This document shows positions 62,160 through 64,000 of a stretch of DNA of 64,000 nt, in pieces. Source of the DNA: Tenrec ecaudatus (lineage: Eukaryota; Chordata; Mammalia; Afrosoricida; Tenrecidae); NCBI RefSeq assembly GCF_050624435.1, contig NC_134536.1, positions 129,774,758 through 129,838,757 on the forward strand. Reading direction: 5' to 3'. The notes beneath the pieces are model-generated. The model was not told where the DNA came from, made no database searches, and saw nothing but the letters and a program-made list of their open reading frames with translations. Position numbers and translations under genes: made by a program. Every line of letters starts with the position of its first letter. Positions within the stretch are counted from its first letter, which is position 1.

Positions 62160-64000
62160 GGGACTCAGCTTCTTTCATTTGCCTCCTACCAATCCCCCCA
62201 TCCCCATCCACTGTATCTTTTCCCCTGGCTCTGTGCCCACCACCAGACCCCATGCCTCTGGCTTCCTGAGAACAGCATACTAAAAGAGAGGGAAGCCCAG
62301 ACAGGATGACCCTCCTTCCTCTGCCGGGTCCCTGGTCCCAGCCCCTCCAGCACCTTTGGGGAGCTAGTCCCCGCCCCCTCTCCCCTCCCGGCCCCTCAGC
62401 CAGCAGCTCCGGCTCTGCCACTAGCTCCTGGGCTATCCCGGCCAGAGCTGGCCTCACCTTTGTAGGCAGCCTCTTTTATGACACGCCCCTCCAGTCACCC
62501 AACTTGGGTGTGCGCACGTTTTCCGGACGCACGTCCTGCTGTCTCCGCGCTGTCCGAGCAACGGAAGCCAGCAGCTCAATGAAGGAGGGATGGGCAGGTG
62601 ATGTGTCTGCGGGGAGGACCGGAGGCAGGGTGGATGGAGGGTCTGGGAGGGGATGGTGGGGAGGCGGCGGCTCCTGGGTCGCACACGCGGTTTGCACTGG
62701 ACTAGTAACCTAAGGAGAGCCCCGCTGGCTGGCACAGTGGTTATGCATTGGGCTAACTGCCAGGTCAGTGGTTCAAATCCACCAGTTGCTCTGGGGGAGT
62801 AAAATGAGGCTCTCTACTCCCGTAAAGTGTTACTGTCTGGGAAATCCACGGGAGGCAATGCTACCCTGTTATGAGTTACTATCAACTAGATGGAAATGAG
62901 GTGTGTGTGTGTATGTGTGCGTGTGTGCGTGTGTTTTAGTGAAGTGGCCTAGAGGCTGGTGGTTTGGAGCCAGTCAGTGGTGCAGTTTAAGAAAGGCTTG
63001 GCCATGGGCTGGTGCCCACACAGCTTACAGCCCCAGCCAAGAGAACCAAGCAGAGCAGCCTGGCCTGGGAACACATGGGCCCGTGAGTCCCATCAGCTTG
63101 GCTGGCAGCCCCTGGGATTGTCTGGAGGGGAGGGGGCCCTCGGATAAAGACCCCGGGTACTACCGCGATGACGGTGACCTTCCCTCCTCCCGATGACCCT
63201 GTCCTGCGCCACAAGCCACAGCAGTCCTGGTTGGTTTGCCACCTGTGTGCCTTCCCACCACAGTGAGTTCCTGGGGGCAGGGTCATGCCTGTCTGCTTCA
63301 GCACTGCGTCCTGGCATGGTGTCCGGCAGACTCACCTGTGCTGAGTGTATGGAAGACAAGGGAGAGTTCTACAAGGCAAACCACCCACCCACCCACGGCA
63401 CTGGCACGAGCCCGCGGAAGGCAGTGGGTTGGGAGAGACGACAGAACTAAGTCTTGGAGGAAGGTGAGCTTGGCAGCGACCACAGCCTGGGAGAAACAGC
63501 ATCATCGGGCTGGCCAGGGAGAAGAGCAGGCAGGGGGCGGTGACTAGACCGGTGCCCGAGAGACATCGCTCACCAAGCCTGGCCCAAGGCGGGCAGGGTG
63601 ACGCATGACGGAGTCGGAGTGGCTTGGCAGGAGAAGTGAAGACATCAAATCCAGCCTCAGTGAATTGAAAAGTGATGGGAGGTGGCTCAGGGGGAAGCGG
63701 GGATGTACAGGAGGGGCAGGGTGGGGCATTGCTGGGTGAGGAGCAGTGTCGTCAGAGGCTGTGGTCTGGGACCACCTGCAGGTGGGTGGTGGGGGGAGCC
63801 AGTGAAAGAGGGTAACAAAGAGCGAAGGCAAAGGAGCCACTACCAAGGACAGCTCGCTGACCTTGAAGGGGACACGGGCATTAGCTTTGACTCAGGGGCC
63901 CCATTCTGAGTGCCTGAGCACTGGCCTGGGGATGGGGGGCTGCTCAGGCGGGCTCTGTGTGTGCCCACCGCCCGCCGAGGCATTCCTGGACCCACTCACT
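62160..64000. other. Right-hand flank, no supported gene
   Basis: Apart from the AfroSINE at 62712-62904 and a short imperfect GT tract (62902-62935), I recognise no repeat, exon or RNA gene here. Confidence 0.5.
62712..62904 (+). repeat. AfroSINE, full-length
   Basis: GGAGAGCCCCGCTGGCTGGC head, GTCAGTGGTTCAAATCCACC, CTCTACTCCCGTAAAGTGTT, ATCAACTAGATGGAAATGAG end. Confidence 0.88.

Noticed and set aside
1-64000. CRISPR-like or bacterial mobile arrays
   Set aside because: The only regularly spaced repeats are microsatellites and one 23-bp tandem minisatellite without spacers. The gene structure is clearly that of a mammal.

Overview
This is nuclear genomic DNA of a placental mammal: GC-rich, intron-containing and dense in retroelements. 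It carries one protein-coding gene, the orthologue of human C6orf132, split over five coding exons on the + strand (7117-36666). The repeats point to Afrotheria. There are dozens of AfroSINE copies, RTE-type LINE fragments whose 3' end resembles the AfroSINE tail, and an L1-like family ending in AATAAAATGATTT plus poly(A). Two elements have the termini of SPIN, a hAT DNA transposon that, from memory of the literature, occurs in tenrec among afrotherians. AfroSINE plus SPIN suggests the lesser hedgehog tenrec (Echinops telfairi) or a close relative. This is inference; no search was run.

Layout. 1-6640: repeat-rich upstream flank with RTE, AfroSINE and L1-like copies, an 85-bp TC tract and a perfect 23-bp minisatellite. 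6640-7480: CpG island holding the presumed promoter and coding exon 1. 7262-31656: two long introns of about 12 kb each around a 107-nt exon 2. 31657-36666: exon 3, the large 3-kb proline-rich exon 4 and the terminal exon 5. The spliced frame is 3477 nt (1158 codons plus stop) and every junction has GT/AG and matching phase. 36667 to about 38.9 kb: 3' UTR and immediate flank, with two candidate poly(A) signals.

39-64 kb: no intact gene recognised. The block 44111-48935 is one SPIN transposon pulled apart by a stack of later insertions. These are an ERV solo LTR that is itself split by two L1-like copies, a second-family solo LTR inside one of those L1-like copies, a further L1-like copy, and an RPL35A processed pseudogene. 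Most junctions have visible target-site duplications, so the order of events can be read directly. Two of the L1-like copies form a near-perfect inverted repeat of about 0.95 kb with a 244-bp spacer. Further right are ERVL-like LTRs, more solo LTRs in inverted orientation, and AfroSINEs.

No tRNA or rRNA genes and no CRISPR arrays were seen. AfroSINE and MIR boundaries were read by eye and may be off by 5-15 bp.
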